A stretch of DNA of 64,000 bases, from positions 14,261,356 to 14,325,355 of the forward strand of contig CM036223.1 in the NCBI GenBank assembly GCA_020631735.1, written 5' to 3'. Position numbers and translations under genes: made by a program. The notes beneath the pieces are model-generated. The model worked only from the letters and a program-made list of their open reading frames with translations. It did not search any database and was not told where the DNA came from. Source of the stretch: Saccharum officinarum (Eukaryota; Streptophyta; Magnoliopsida; Poales; Poaceae). This document shows, piece by piece, positions 23,611 to 37,095 of this stretch. Numbering within the stretch: the stretch's first letter is position 1; each line of letters opens with the position of its first letter.

Positions 23611-25960
23611 ATGAGCAACACCGGTGGCAACTGCATAAGGTGGTGGGATCACCAAGGCAGGGACTGCAAAAGTAATGAGAAGATGAGATTCCATGTTGTA
23701 GCTGATGAAGATTCCAGGAGTGCTATGGTTAGTTAGGTCTACTTAACACTGCGTCCTCAAGTTTTCATGCACCTCCTTGGGTCAATTCTTTGGAACTAGT
23801 GTTGCTTATAGCACTCCTTTTTTTTTTCTTTTCCTTTTTACAGTTTACACTGTTGCTGTATTGCATGATTGTCTACTCAACACTTACATTTATCTCGTAT
23901 CAAACATTCCAATATTCCTGAGAATAGGACAGGGTGCTTGAGTATCATTGATTCCTGGCCAAGCCATTATGCCCTTAGTATGAGCCCTACATTTTTTTTC
24001 TCAAATGATTAGTTATGTTGTGCGATTCTTCAAGTGCAAGCACTTCATCTGAACCAAAAAGTCTTATGAAGCTCTTAATAAGCTACAAAAAAAAAAAAGA
24101 AATTTGATAACTGGTGCTCCCAAGCATTAACCTTCTTGTTCATCATCTAACAAATGGATATCTTTCATGTATAAATACTTTGTTGATTTACCATGTTCTT
24201 TGGATGACAACGAAATCTGAAATGGTGTATACAAATATCATGATAAACCCAAAAGAAGTCTAAATTGGTGAAATTTCTTACCCTAACCTAACTTTATTCT
24301 TGTTCTACAACAGCGTGTACCTCAGGAGTTTGGAAGCTATTTGAGAAAAATCAATTCTGATACCATCAAGCTAAATGCTCCCAATGGTTGCATCTATGAT
24401 ATCGGGGTTTCTAGGGAGATGGGTCAGATAGTTCTTCGGTCTGGCTGGAATGTGTTTGCTATTGCTCATAACTTGGAAAAGAATGACTATCTTGTGTTCA
24501 AGTTTTGTGGGAGCTCGAGCTTTAAGGTCCGGATATACAGTTCATCTGGTGGTTCCCAGAAGATCACGTCGTGTGTTAATCCAGATCCTAAGATCCTAGA
24601 AGATGCTCCTCCCCGTACTACTTCTGATCATCACGTTCCGAATGGTAAAATCAATTAGAATTTTACGTACTGTGATTCTGTGATCATTGTAGTCATGTTC
24701 TATATGTGCAGGAAATGAGATACCACATCCGGGGCGTGTTCAGACACCAGCTAGTTTTGACTATTTCACGTCAGGGGGTTCTCGTTTAACCAAGGCACAA
24801 GACAAGAAAGTATTGGAAATGGCTCACACAATCAAGTCTGAAATTCCTCTATACGTGGCAGTCATGAACAAAAGCAATGTTGACTTGAATGGTTGCTCTA
24901 TAGTAAGTTGCATTTTTTTTCAGATCATTGTAATTATGCTTTCTGCAGTTACTACAGTCTAGTTTTGCTGGCCAAGACTTTGTCTCATTTTTCTTCTTTT
25001 CCTGCAGAGAATTCCATCTATACTCATGGAAGATGTTAGAGAGGAGGTTTTTAAATCTACTGTTAAACTAGAAGCCCCTGATGCCAATGTATATGGTGTT
25101 TCAGCTACCCAGCAGGGCAATGGTGAAATAGTTCTCCAGTCTGGATGGGATGCTTTTGTGGTTGCTCATCATGTCCAAGAGCGTGACCTCATCATTTTCA
25201 GACACAAAGGGAACTCTCACCTTCAAGTTTTCATCCTTGACCCAAGTGGTCATCAGAAAACCACTTCATGGTTCGGCATGCAAGACGTTTCCAATACCCA
25301 AGAAATGTGTGATGATTCAGTCGAAATTGTTGAGCCACCCCATAAAACAGTTGGTATCATTGATCTGAGCAGCAGTTCTGATGATGAGAATAATGTGGCA
25401 GCATACAGTGCAAAATCAGCTAGGCGCCACAAGCAGCAATTGGGCTATTTTGCGAAAACTAGGAGGATGGCTTCAACTTTCTGCCCATCTATTAAATCAG
25501 GTCATGACATAGTTTTTATTTCTGATTTTTTTATACATATTTTCTCTTCCTTTTGCTTACTCTATTCTTACTGAGTATATGGCCTACATTATAGAGCATG
25601 ATCGGTTCCCCCTCAATTCCAACAACTCTGAGGGGCCTACTGGGCCCTATATTATATCAAACAAGGTAACTCTATCGAGAGCGCAGGAAAAGATGGTATT
25701 AGAGAAAGTTCAAGCAATCCGATCTAGATTTCCTATCTATGTGGCAGTAATAAACAGAAGCGGTACTATTGAAAGAAAGAAAGGTTCCAGAATGGTAAGT
25801 TAATAGCATAGCTAGTCACTTGTGTACAACTTCCTGTAAGGATTTGGTTGTTGATCTCTAGTTCTCCCGTTTGACTGCTGAACATCCATGTACTGTGCCT
25901 TTTGATTTGCTCTTGGATGGGTGATTTTTCTTATAAGAAAAAAACTTGCATGAAACCTAC

Positions 25961-26019
<59 letters not shown>

Positions 26020-26688
26020 CACAACACCACTCTTTTGATCTTGTAGTGGTACTAACATTGAAGAACTCTGCATTTTTGGAACTCATGTAAAGAATGGCTT
26101 GCCCTTGAGGGCACCATGAGTCTCATTATATAAGTCTGGTATTGCCTGAACCTTATATGTCTAATCCATCTAGAAAATGTAAGGTACCAATACCCACTCA
26201 ATTATGCAAAACTTTCAATAGATGGTGGAGATTGTGCATTCCTGCAGTAGATTAGTTATTTGGTAGTACAGACCAATGGTTGGAAATGGTATTGGTTGAT
26301 TTGTGTTAGGTTAATGCATCACTTTACTGAATTTGGTATTTGTATGTGCATTTCTGAATTCTTGTGTTGTCATCTGACACTTATTCTTTACCACTGTAAT
26401 AAACAGAGATTTACCAAGGAATATTCTAGAAGATGTCTTCCGTCAGAAACCCAAGATCTGACTCTTCAGCTGGAGGGTTGCCGGGGCAAGCAGTGGCACA
26501 CCTTGCTGAGCGTTCAGGGTGGTGACAGTACCTCTCGTGGTGTGCGAAGGATTTCCCGTGGCTGGGCTGAATTCGTCCGCGACAATCGTCTCGTGCTGGG
26601 AGATATCTGTCTGTTTGAGCTGGAGAAAGCCTCGAGGTGTCTCAGGATGAAAGTGCATCTCATTGGCAAGGCAGGAGCACATATATAG
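23611..26688 (+). CDS. B3-domain (REM-type) protein with three B3 domains, six coding exons, 537 aa
   Basis: Coding exons: 23611-23727, 24314-24644, 24712-24902, 25008-25500, 25595-25794 and 26407-26688. All introns are GT-AG, phases run 0,1,0,1,0, and the sum is 1614 nt with a TAG stop. B3 domain 1 covers about residues 27-117 (FHVV..., IVLRSGWNVF, NDYLVFKF). Domain 2 covers about 195-292 (IPLYVAVM..., IVLQSGWDAF, RDLIIFRH). Domain 3 covers about 423-533 (FPIYVAVI..., ISRGWAEFV, GDICLFELE). B3 folds bind DNA in the nucleus; REM members are mostly poorly characterised. A helical linker (LTKAQ...VLE / LSRAQ...VLE) precedes domains 2 and 3. Residues 330-339 (IIDLSSSSDD) look like a SUMO-interacting motif. 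In-frame TGA and TAG codons just before 23611 support this ATG. The family resembles rice Os03g06xxxx B3 proteins. The exon model is inferred without transcripts. Confidence 0.85.
25964..26018 (+). repeat. (TG)n microsatellite in B3 intron 5
   Basis: An uninterrupted TG/GT run of 55 bp lies in the last intron (25795-26406) of the B3 gene. It is likely polymorphic. Confidence 0.97.
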
Positions 26689-26795
26689 AGCTGTATCTGG
26701 TGCAATCAGAAAGAGCTGGACTGCTGGAGCAGAGTGGACGCCCTGCAGTTCCTGTTTTGTGCACTGATATATGTGTTGATGATCTCTCCTTTTAG

Positions 26796-27069
26796 GGAGA
26801 TCCATATGTGAACTCCATCTGTGATGATACCCAGCTCACGGCTTCGCTAATACTCCTATTGAGTAGCATGTCTAAGATGTTAGATCGTTAGTTATGGTCA
26901 AGTAGGCTAATTTGGGTGTGGTCAAAACAGAACAAATTTCTGAAGGGGGATCCATATGTGAACTCCGTCTGTGATGATACCAGCTCATGGCTTAATATTT
27001 AGTAGACTATCTACGATGTTAGTTATGATCAAGTAGGCTAATTTGGGTATTGTAAACAAACAACTATTT
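26796..27069 (+). repeat. Imperfect tandem duplication in the B3 3' flank/UTR
   Basis: The block starting GATCCATATGTGAACTCC and containing GTCAAGTAGGCTAATTTGGG occurs at about 26798 and again at about 26948, with small deletions in the second copy. It follows the stop codon by roughly 110 bp, so it probably lies in or next to the 3' UTR. Confidence 0.8.
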
Positions 27070-27228
27070 TCTGTCTACCAGCAGATCTGCAAAAATATTT
27101 GACTCCCATATTACCATAGTACCCACAGAACTCATTGGCTTGGCTGTATAGGCTGGAAACTTTTTCCATTAGAAAATGAGCATGGTTTTTTAGGGAATCA
27201 GTGTGTGGAAAATTCTAGAGACTCAGGG

Positions 27229-27346
27229 GATATTTGGTTGGAACCCTTGTCTTGGGACCTCTGCCAAGTAGCCGCATCTGGCACTAGGCGTTGATGTCTG
27301 GCTCAAGCGTACTCCGTATTTCCTAGGATAGGAACCAAACATGCTC
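27229..27346 (+). mobile_element. Possible small MITE (about 120 bp)
   Basis: The left end GATATTTGGTTGGAACC and right end AGGAACCAAACATGC form an imperfect inverted repeat. The interior is non-coding. No clear target duplication, so the call is tentative. Confidence 0.35.
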
Positions 27347-27413
27347 TCACTCTCTTTCTTTCAGCTTGTTTGTTGCAGCGTAAAGCAGTTGCCGCTACGG
27401 CTTGCACACTACT

Positions 27414-30400
27414 TGTAACAGAACTGTCCAAATTATAAGAGCATAAGTACAAAAACAATCACCGGAGTGATCAAATTCTCGCACTTGAGCCCATATAACT
27501 CTGGTAGTCCAATGAAATCACGAGGAAATTCAAACCAACCAACATACAAGCCAAGATCGTAGTGATTCAACATAACAAGTCACATGTTACAACCATTTCA
27601 CAAGTAAATCAATTTACATTGGAGTTCAACATAGTTATTACAACTTAAGTTTAAAAGTAGCGGAAGCAAAGTAATTTGAAACTAACATTAATCTTATTTC
27701 AAATACATGCCAGTACCAAGGTCAACTTTCACAAAAGCATTAGAGAAGATAACGCAGAAGGATCATGCCCGTGATCACACTCCGCCACTAAGGCAGGAGC
27801 CAACCAACTCTTGCAGTCGCCATGATACATCATAACCTGCAGCAAGTGGGGATAAAACCCTGAGTACGACAAGGTACTCAGTTAGACTTACCCGTCAGAA
27901 ACCAGAAATAAGGTGACACCAAGGATCATGCAAGGCTCATATAAAGTGGGCTAGCTTGACAACATTTTGCATAAAAAGCTTAATATAGATGATCAATCAT
28001 TAATGCTTAAGCATCAAGTTAATTATCATTAACCTATCATCTATATTAGAACCTGTACTAGAGCACTCACTTTATTAGGAGCAAACAATATTAACCATAG
28101 CAGGTATAAATTGAGGCAACCTTTCCATCATGATCCAATTAACCATTCGTTCAATTTAATGGAATCTACGTTGCCGCTGCTCAAGTCAAGTGCTCACTAA
28201 CCGGGAGCGACGGCGATTCGAATCGAATTCCTATCCAGCTGGAGGGGTATTTCTAACACTCACCGTGCAGACCCCTGCCAGGGTCGCACAGGCCACCTTT
28301 TCATATGATTCAGGAATCGCGGGTCCGAATGATGTCGCGACCCCAAGGGCGACACTCTGCCAGGTGATAGGGACTCTAACCCCCCTTAGTCTCACGCCAA
28401 TGTCCCCAAGCACATCCTTTCTCTCCTCCAAGAAGCAACCTACCATTCGATTCCCGGCCTGAATCACATTACTCGGCTTCACGGTCGGAACGACTTATCC
28501 GGCCAACTAAGTGTTAGACTGCGTTCAACATGACTCAAGGACGTACAGCGAATCGGTCCTTAAACGACTCAAACGGGGATAGATTCACACCCAAGACCTC
28601 CATGCCATGTCGCTTCACTATTATCATCCCGCCTGGTCTCATTTCATTTTATTAACACATGGTTCCTTTCCACGATAGCAAATATAGCCAACCGTGCCAT
28701 ATATGAATATCCCTATATCTCGCAGGTGAAAGAAAATCACCTGACTTCTACCGCTTAAAGCAGGGCTAAGCATCTACTCGATCCTAATCTATGTAGGATT
28801 TAAGGATTCATATATCTGGACAAGGAATGATATAATGCAGCAAGAGTTTCCAACCAACTCCTATCACTTAATGCAACAATACTTATAACATATATAGAAT
28901 TAATTGCTTTAAAGATAGGAGGCTTATAAAGCTCCGGGGCTTGCCTAGGATCCGACTCAAGTTAGAGTTTGTCAGGTGAAATCCGCTTGGCGAGCATCCT
29001 CCCATCTAGCACTTGCTCGATCCTTCTATCTTCGGGATGGATCCACCAAACACCGTCTTTGGGTTTGGCTCCAACGCCACATCCTTCACACGTTTCTGCT
29101 AGCGTACCTATATGAGATGCAATAATGCATATGGATGAATGCATAGAAGTGCAATAAACAGAGTAATCAAACAAGCATACCAAAGTTCTCATAAACACCT
29201 AGAGCTAATTAACTTAATCCTCACTAAGGCATAACAAAGAAGATTACAAACACATCAATCAAGAAACAAGCCTCATAAGATCACAGGGTACTAACCCAAG
29301 TACCATCAAAGATATGAGTCACACTTCAACACACTAGCATGGCAAAGTTAATCAAAGCATTAGACTAGAATTTGCCACTTTCTGGGCATCAGAACAGCAG
29401 CTAAGTAATTTAATCATAACTGGAGATCTACAACTCCAAATGACTTGCAAGAAGACATTATAGAAAGCTTATGAAATTCTATACATTTCATTTATAATCA
29501 TCCCAACATGATTCCAAAGTTTAACATGTCGAATTTATATAAACACAGCAACTGATCTAACAAGACAGAGAGCAAGCAATTCTGTACTCCAACTTTAAAC
29601 AGCTATAACTCCTAAACCACATGGCCAAATGCCACCAACTTTTAACAGAAGCTAGATACATAAATTATCTACAACTTTTGTATAACACACAAGACATGAA
29701 AACATCATTTGCATAGGGTAATTAACAATATTCTCAAATCTGTTCAGAAACCTCATTTGCAAGAAATAATTATTAACTTATGTTGCAAACATATAATTGG
29801 GCAAAACCAACTTTACCAACATTTCATACATGACTAATTAACACCAGAAAACATAGTGTCCATTCCTAAATAAATTATTTTAATGCATTTTCTTAATTTC
29901 TTTAGATAATTAGGTGGAATCATGAACACCTATCAAAAGTGCACAATAATTTCTACCAAAATTACAGTGTCCTACAAATGCTCCCAAAAGTCTACTACCC
30001 AATTTTCAAGCCATTTGGACAATTATATCAACCTCTATGAAAAAGACAAATGCCCAATACACTAAATCATGTGAGAGCAAGTTAAACCTAAAACTCCATA
30101 TTTTCTATGAACACATGGCCCTAGCATGAATCAATATGATAGATCAACATAATACTAAGCTAATGAAATAACATTTTCTATTTTATCAATTATATATTAT
30201 TTATAATCTATTTATCAAGCCATAAACAAGTTAAATCAATAACTTGAGCATACAGTAAGCAATGACCATGAAATTTATACCACAGTACATCCATAGCATG
30301 ACAATCCTACCATAAAAATTTCACATTAATTGGAGCAACACAACTCAAGATATAATTTGACAAGCAATATAAATGCAGATTTCCTTATTTATCAAGGTCA

Positions 30401-32409
30401 AATCAAAACTTTAAGAAAAGAGTGAACAAGTAGTGTGTTTAATATTTTTCCTAGCTAGTACATGTCATCACAAAATTAACAAAACAAGAATCACTATTTT
30501 TGGAGTTCTAAAACTCCAGATCTTGCTCTGGTTAAGTTTAAAGGCATTTTTAGAGTATTTTTAAAACTTAAATAAAGACATTAGAAAATACCTACAAACA
30601 TGTAACATATTATGACTCCACTGCATAGATCTTTTCTCAAGGTTTCTAAAAAGTCCTCATTTACTATTTTACGATTTTCCTATGAATTGCTATGAATTTC
30701 CAAAGTTTCAGCCATAATATGCATAAAGGAAAAAGGAAAAAGAAAAACTGCACTATGCGGCACTATTTAACTGAGTCATGTACTTCGCAGAAAACCCCCT
30801 GCAAGAACTTTATTTAAACCGAGCAAATAGGTCCTAACCGCACTATTCATTTGAGTCACTAGTTCTGCAGAAAGACCCCTCCCTTTAGTCAAATTGTCGC
30901 GTGAGGTCCTTGACGGGAATCAACAGAGGGGATCGTCGGGGAGCTCGCTGTGCTGGTGGGGACGGCTTGCCGGCGGTGGGGGGGGGGGAAATGGCGGCGG
31001 AGCATCTCCCTCACGAGGCGCACCTCATGGTGCCCTCAGCTTGGCCCGAGGCGGCTCGTTGTGGTCCGGCCATGGCAGCCGGCTGCGGCAACGAGAGTGG
31101 CTCCAGTGGCAGTGTGCTACGGTGGTGACGAGAGGCCGGGGAGGGGCGCACGGGAACCGGGAGCGGTCGGCGGAGCCGGAGGTGGTGGCTGCTGGACTTC
31201 GAGGAGCCTGAGGTGGAAGAATGGCGGTGGCCAGCAGCTGCCTAGCCGTGGCAGTAAGCGGCGATGACGGCGATGGTGCCCGCACGGTGGCCTGCTGCAG
31301 GCTGTCTTGGCCACGGCGAAATCTAGAGGCGTGGCTGGGAGGCGAGGCACGGGATGAGGAGAAGGGATGCAGCCGGTAATGGAAGATGGAGGAGGGAGCG
31401 ACGGCTGCGGTGGGCTGCTGCACTTGTACGGTCGTCTATGGATATTGGAGAGTATGAGAGGGAGGGAGACCGAGAGAATGAGAGAGAAATGGAGGGGCGA
31501 GCGCTCAGGCTCGGCCTTCCTCTTCTCCACGCGGCGCTCGGCTTAGGTGAGGTGGCGCACAGGTGAGGCGCGAGGGAGCCACGCGGCGCGAGGGTGCATA
31601 GTTGGTCGGCCATTGTTGCTGTGTGGAATCAAAAACCTGCTGTGCTGTTAATACTACCACAAATGTATATCTAAAATGTCCACTTTCCTCCCTTTGTAAC
31701 TCCTAAACCGTTTAGTTTTGGCAAGAGCTATAGTAACCAAAGTTGTAGAGCTACGCAAGAGCTCCAACTTTGCTTTAAGTGTCAAAGTTTGATTCGGCCT
31801 ATATTGGAAGATATAGAGCTACGAAAGAGGGCACATCAAACTGAAATTTGAACTTCGGTCCCATACCGACTGAAACTGCACTTTTCTCCCCTCTCTACTC
31901 CCTAATACAGCCAGTTTCAGCAAAAAACTTATTAATAAAAGTTATAGAGCTAAGTGAGTACTACAACTCCTATTAAAGGTTCATGAACTAGTTCGGCCTG
32001 GTTTGCAAACTACAAGGCATCAAAGATGGTCACTTAAAACTGGAAAACTGATTTTCAGTTTCTCAGACTTAGCAAAATTTCGAGCTCCCAAAATCGCAAC
32101 AGATTCAAACTTTAGTGCTCAGTTACACTAAGTTTGTTCTACATAATATGAACTACAACTTTTATTTAAGGTCCAACATCAAAACTTATATAGAACCTGT
32201 AGTTCCACTTTGACCAATGTAACATCACAATAAAGCTTAGATTATCCTTTGTAACCTATTGGAGCATTTTCAGGGCATTTGCTCAACATGAACTTTTCAT
32301 GACTTTTGTTGTAGAGTTCATCTAGAGTCATTTGGGCAAGTTTACATGGTTTGGTTGATGATCTACAATTCCATTCACTTAATGGTGCAATTTCAATAGG
32401 AATGTTACA
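27414..32409 (-). repeat. E2 L1 LTR (solo-like, minus orientation)
   Basis: It begins TGTAACAGAACTGTCC, the complement of the E1 LTR end, and ends ATGTTACA, the complement of the LTR start. About 265 bp next to its right end are missing compared with R (jump from AATAGGAAT to GTTACA). No internal region adjoins it; the flank unit U1 follows directly. The 5 bp on its left (CTACT) do not match those on its right (ATAAT), so no target duplication is visible. Confidence 0.8.
27862..27879 (-). other. LTR hairpin GAGTAC/GTACTC (E2 L1)
   Basis: Same stem as the E1 LTR hairpins, with loop CTTGTC instead of CTTCTC when read on the minus strand. It is flanked by the conserved CAGGGTTTTATCCCC and GGGTAAGTCT motifs. 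Confidence 0.6.
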
Positions 32410-33416
32410 ATAATGACCCTACATATAACCTTTGTACAACCACTAACTGCAACCCTGTGGACACCAAATCATGACCTAGCGTCCGCTAGACCTTTACTAA
32501 TAACAACTTCCACAAGTGACGACCAACTAATCACAACACGACCCATCATCATAGCCCTACTGACCCTTAATCACAACCAAATATATGGCACATGTGATGT
32601 GGAAAAATAAAAATAGCAATACGTGTAGATGGCAGGTCAAAACCCATAACCCTAACCACAATATTTGGCGTGACCCTTAATCATAATCTCTGATGACCCC
32701 TAATCACAAGCCTAGCATGACCCCTGGTCAAAACACCCACTGACCCTAATGATAAAGGTTGAGTATATATGGTTCATAGTGAGAGGAAAACTAAAAAGTT
32801 GGGTAGATGTTAGCGCTAGAACCCCACATCCCTAACCACAATGGCTGAATCATGCATCCAAAATCACAAAGCATGTGTGACCCCTAATCACAACACATGT
32901 GCTACCCCTCAATCACAATGGATGGGTATACGAGATCTATGGTGAAGAAAACTAGAAGTTATAATCCATTCATACGGGAGGGCCATAACCACATAACCCA
33001 ATTCACAATGCCTACATAACCCCACAATCGCTACCCCTAATGGCCCCTAGTCACAGCACCTGTTGACCCTAATCATAATTCTCAAGTATATAGCCAGGGT
33101 CTATATGCCTACATAACCCCACCTCCCTCCCTAGGCGTGGACGCTTGCCGGTGCATGCCTCCCACCAATGCGGGCATGTCCGGGAACGGCTCCGCAAGGT
33201 GTGGCGGCGGCTGGCAACCTCCTTTTCTCTGTCCAGGCACGAACGCTTGCCGGTGCGCGCCTCCCATCATCGCGGGCGAGTCTGAGATCGGCTCCGCGCG
33301 GTGTGGCAGCGGCCGGCATCACCCACCTCCCTCAGTCTAGTCGTGGACACTTGCCGGTGCGCGCCTCCCAATGTCGCGAGCGAGTCCAGGAATGGCTTTG
33401 CGCAGTGTGGCGGCGG
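32410..33416 (+). repeat. Flank unit U1 (copy of 43654-44660)
   Basis: About 1 kb almost identical to U2. It contains a degenerate array of GACCCCTAATCACAA-like motifs (about 32410-33110) and three copies of a roughly 103-bp GC-rich repeat starting at about 33138, 33240 and 33344. It ends inside the third copy at TGGCGGCGG, where sequence switches to the E2 LTR. The same 9-mer occurs in both parents, so the junction has microhomology. Confidence 0.85.
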
Positions 33417-35129
33417 AGCATCTCCCTCACAAGGCGGACCTCACGGTGCCCTCAGCTTGGCCCGAGGCGGCTCGTTGTGGTCTGGCCATGGCAGCCGGTT
33501 GCAGCAACGAGAGTGGCTCTGGTGGCAGTGTGCTACGGTGGTGACGAGAGGCCAGGGAGGGGCGCACGGGAACCGGGAGCGGTCGGCGGAGCCGGAGGTG
33601 GTGGATGCTGGACTTCGAGGAGCCCGAGGTGGAAGAATGGCGGTGGCCAGCAGCTGCCTAGCCGTGGCAGTAAGCGGCGATGGTGCCCGCACGGTGGCCT
33701 GCTGCAGGCTGTCTTGGCCACGGCGAAATCTAGAGGCGTGGCTGGGAGGTGAGGCACGGGATGAGGAGCAGGGATGCAGCCGGTAATGGAAGATGGAGGA
33801 GGGAGCAACGGCTGCGGTGGGCTGCTGCACTTGTACGGTCGTCTATGGATATTGGAGAGTATGAGAGGGAGGGAGACCGAGAGAATGAGAGAGAAATGGA
33901 GGGGCGAGCACTCAGGCTCGGCCTTCCCCTTCTCCACGTGGTGCTCGGCTTCGGTGAGGTGGCGCACAGGTGAGGCGCGAGGGAGCCACGCGGCGCGAGG
34001 GTGCATAGTCGGTCGGCCATTGTTGCTGTGCGGAATCAAAAACCTGTTGTGCTGTTAATACTACCGCAAATGTATATCTAAAATGTCCACTTTCCTCCCT
34101 TTGTAACTCCTAAATCGTTTAGTTTTGGCACGAGCTATAGTAACCAAAGTTGTAGAGCTACGCAAGAGCTCCAACTTTGCTTTAAGTGTCAAAGTTTGAT
34201 TCGGCCTATATTGGAAGATATAGAGCTACGAAAGAGGGCACATCAAACTGAAATCTGAACTTCAGTCCCATACCGACTGAAACTACACTTTTCTCCCCTC
34301 TCTACTCCCTAATACAGCCGGTTTCAGCAAAAAAACTTATTAATAAAAGTTGTAGAGCTAAGTGAGTACTACAACTCCTATTAAAGGTTCATGAACTAGT
34401 TCGGCCTGGTTTGCAAACTACAAGGCATCAAAGATGGTCACTTAAAACTGGAAAACTGATTTTCAGTTTCTTAGACTTAGCAAAATTTCGAGCTCCCAAA
34501 ACCACAACAGATTCAAACTTTAGTGCTTAGTTACACTAAGTTAGAGGCCTATTTAGGTCTTGACCTTTAAACAAAGTTTGTTCTACATAACATGAACTAC
34601 AACTTTTATTTAAGGTCCAACATCAAAACTTATATAGAACCTGTAGTTCCACTTTGACCAATGTAACATCACAATAAAGCTTAGATTATCCTTTGTAACC
34701 TATTGGATCATTTTCAGGGCATTTGCTCAACATGAACTTTTCATGACTTTTGTTGTAGAGTTCATCTAGAGTCATTTGGGCAAGTTTACATGGTTTGGTT
34801 GATGATCTACAATTCCATTCACTTAATGGTGCAATTTCAATAGGAATAGAACTTATTATTTCATGTGACTTTTTGATTCCAAACTTCATGAAACTTTTCC
34901 AGGGATCAATATAGATAGGTACTAAGGTGAGACACATGAAGGTATTGCCATAACACCATCCAAGCATATATCTTTGAAAAGGGACCTATATGTAAAGCAA
35001 TGATGTAACATCCACTTTAGGTTAGGCTCATCTCCATAGGTTGACCTTGACATTGTCATCTCCACTTAATCTTTCATGTTTGAGCTCAAACCCACTACTT
35101 AATGAGTGACAAGCACCTGGGGTGTTACA
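33417..35129 (-). repeat. E2 3' LTR, 5'-terminal 1.7 kb only (P)
   Basis: It matches L1 from about 30995 and R from about 41970 to the LTR start, ending GGGGTGTTACA at 35129. It keeps the terminal ~265 bp missing from L1. Its left boundary is the TGGCGGCGG junction with U1. Confidence 0.85.
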
Positions 35130-37014
35130 ACCCTCCCCCCTTAAAAGAATCACGTCCCGAGATTCGGAATGGAAGACCTTTTATGGAAGAGAGGCACGCT
35201 ATCTAGTTCTTAATATCTGCTATAGCATTCAGCTATAAAGCTTCAACAGCGGTGAACAATTTGGTCAAAGGCACTTTCTGATACTTATCCTTCATGGTAA
35301 AATTTGCCTGAAGAATTTCCTTCATTGACTTGCATGAAGCATTGTTACTTTGGGAGGGATCCAAGATAGCACAGTACTGCATTCTCAATGTACGAAGATC
35401 ATTTGATCCAGGAGCGAACCACTCACAAGTATCTGACTCTCTAATGAGCACAACATAGGCCATATGAACTTTATATTAGACCAAAATCTTCAGAAGTATA
35501 CTCGTTAAAATGACTCTATGTTCACAAAGTTTGAAAAGCAGTCCTCTACCAAAATGGTTTGAGCACAACCTTCCAAAAGGGTGAGATCATAGACGGCAAA
35601 TATACTCTGAGGCTATAGGATACTGACTAACCAATAGACAGGGTCTATGTTGGTTGTAAATGTTCAAACATTCGTATATCAGCTAATGGAAAGCTACTTA
35701 CTATTCCATGCATGTAGTTCTCTTTCTCTGATGATAACACTGTATTATCTGAGTCTATCGATGGTCAGTGAATGTGATAGCTGACTCTGTCAGCTTCCTA
35801 TTTCTGCCAACAGCTATCTAATAAGATTCTTTTATCCAAAGCCAACAGTTATCTAGGTTGAATCAGATGCAACCTCTTGGTAAAAACATGTATAAGGTAC
35901 CAAAGTATGCCATCATTGGAAAATAATTCCCAAAGAAAGATGTAACGAGGCCTTAAGGACAACAAAAGTTGTAATTATTCACTTAACCGCGGGGAGTAGT
36001 CTACCACCAAACGATTGAGTAAAATCTTCCTTGGTGACTTAGTTGTACTATAAGTTGAGTTGACTTGCAGCATAACAACTTTGTCAGGCCAACTTTCACC
36101 ATGAGACTCTCTTTAGGGTCATATAGCAGCTCTAATATGAAAAATCTATTGTTTGATACTTCTCAGATTGCTTTTGAATATTCCTCAACACTTTGTCCAA
36201 TAAAGTTATGAACAAACCGTTTGTGGCACCTAAGGGCACAAGGATGTTGATCAAAACTAGGGCATGCATTTCTCCAATTCTTCATCACAGCTGATTGAAC
36301 ATCTTACAATATCTGTGTGATTGTCCAAGACGGAATTGACTTGATCACAATGGCTCTAGAAGATAGAATACCATGCAAGTTGTTGGCTAGTTAATTAACT
36401 TCTTGTTGGTTATTGCTCTGTAAGACATAGCCTTCGTAGCTACCAAGGGGTCATTACCTAGTCGGAGGTTAACGTTCCTATTGGTAACTAATCAGTTGTC
36501 TCTCAACACTAAAAATTTCCAAATCTTCCCTCTTGACCACAACAACTGTAGTTGATGCAGAACAGATGGTTGCCATCGAAGTTAGAAAATAGGGAGTTAT
36601 TCTAGAGATGGTTGATTTCGATTGTATGGTCATTATGCACCCAAGATTGTGACTTGGATAGCTCCGGTCATATGCACAATGCGACAATCGATTCTCATCC
36701 CACAGATAACTTGTCCAACATTAAGGGTTGTGTGTCCTTTTTATCCAATAGATGTGAGATACTTGCTTACTAGATGACGTTCGTCAATACTGGGATAACT
36801 ACATAGAGTCACTTGTCTACCACCTATTGCAGTCTGTTAATGTTTATGTCGGTGGCCTATTCTTCAAAGATTTTCCTCTTAGCAACTTTAGAAGGAAGTT
36901 CTACTACTTTCGGTCTAAGATATGGATCTTACAATTCGATTTGGAGAGATAATCAAGAAAAGGAACACGAGAAAATAACACATCGACTATCGTTTCATAA
37001 TGGATCATGACTAG

Positions 37015-37095
37015 AAACCATGATACCAGCGCGTGCCAGGCAGCCAGCCATGTGTCTGCAGCCACAGGAGGCCCTTGGTTTCGTCGCGGCACCAT
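37015..37095 (-). other. Conserved GC-rich internal block, E2 copy
   Basis: On the minus strand it reads TGGTGCCGCGACGAAACC ... CACGCGCTGGTATCATGG. It is followed by GTCATGATCC, as in E1. Confidence 0.7.

Noticed and set aside
28190..28482. Opposed short ORFs in the E2 L1 LTR
   Set aside because: The region is LTR sequence aligned with non-coding E1 LTR; no shared frame.
31025..31613. Ser/Pro-rich ORFs repeated at 33441-34039 and 41999-42587
   Set aside because: They are the GC-rich head of the E2 LTR in three copies, open in several frames on both strands, with no recognisable domain.
32410..33110. CRISPR-like or satellite interpretation of the ACCCCTAATCACAA array
   Set aside because: Spacing and sequence are irregular, the context is a plant genome, and there are no fixed repeats and spacers.
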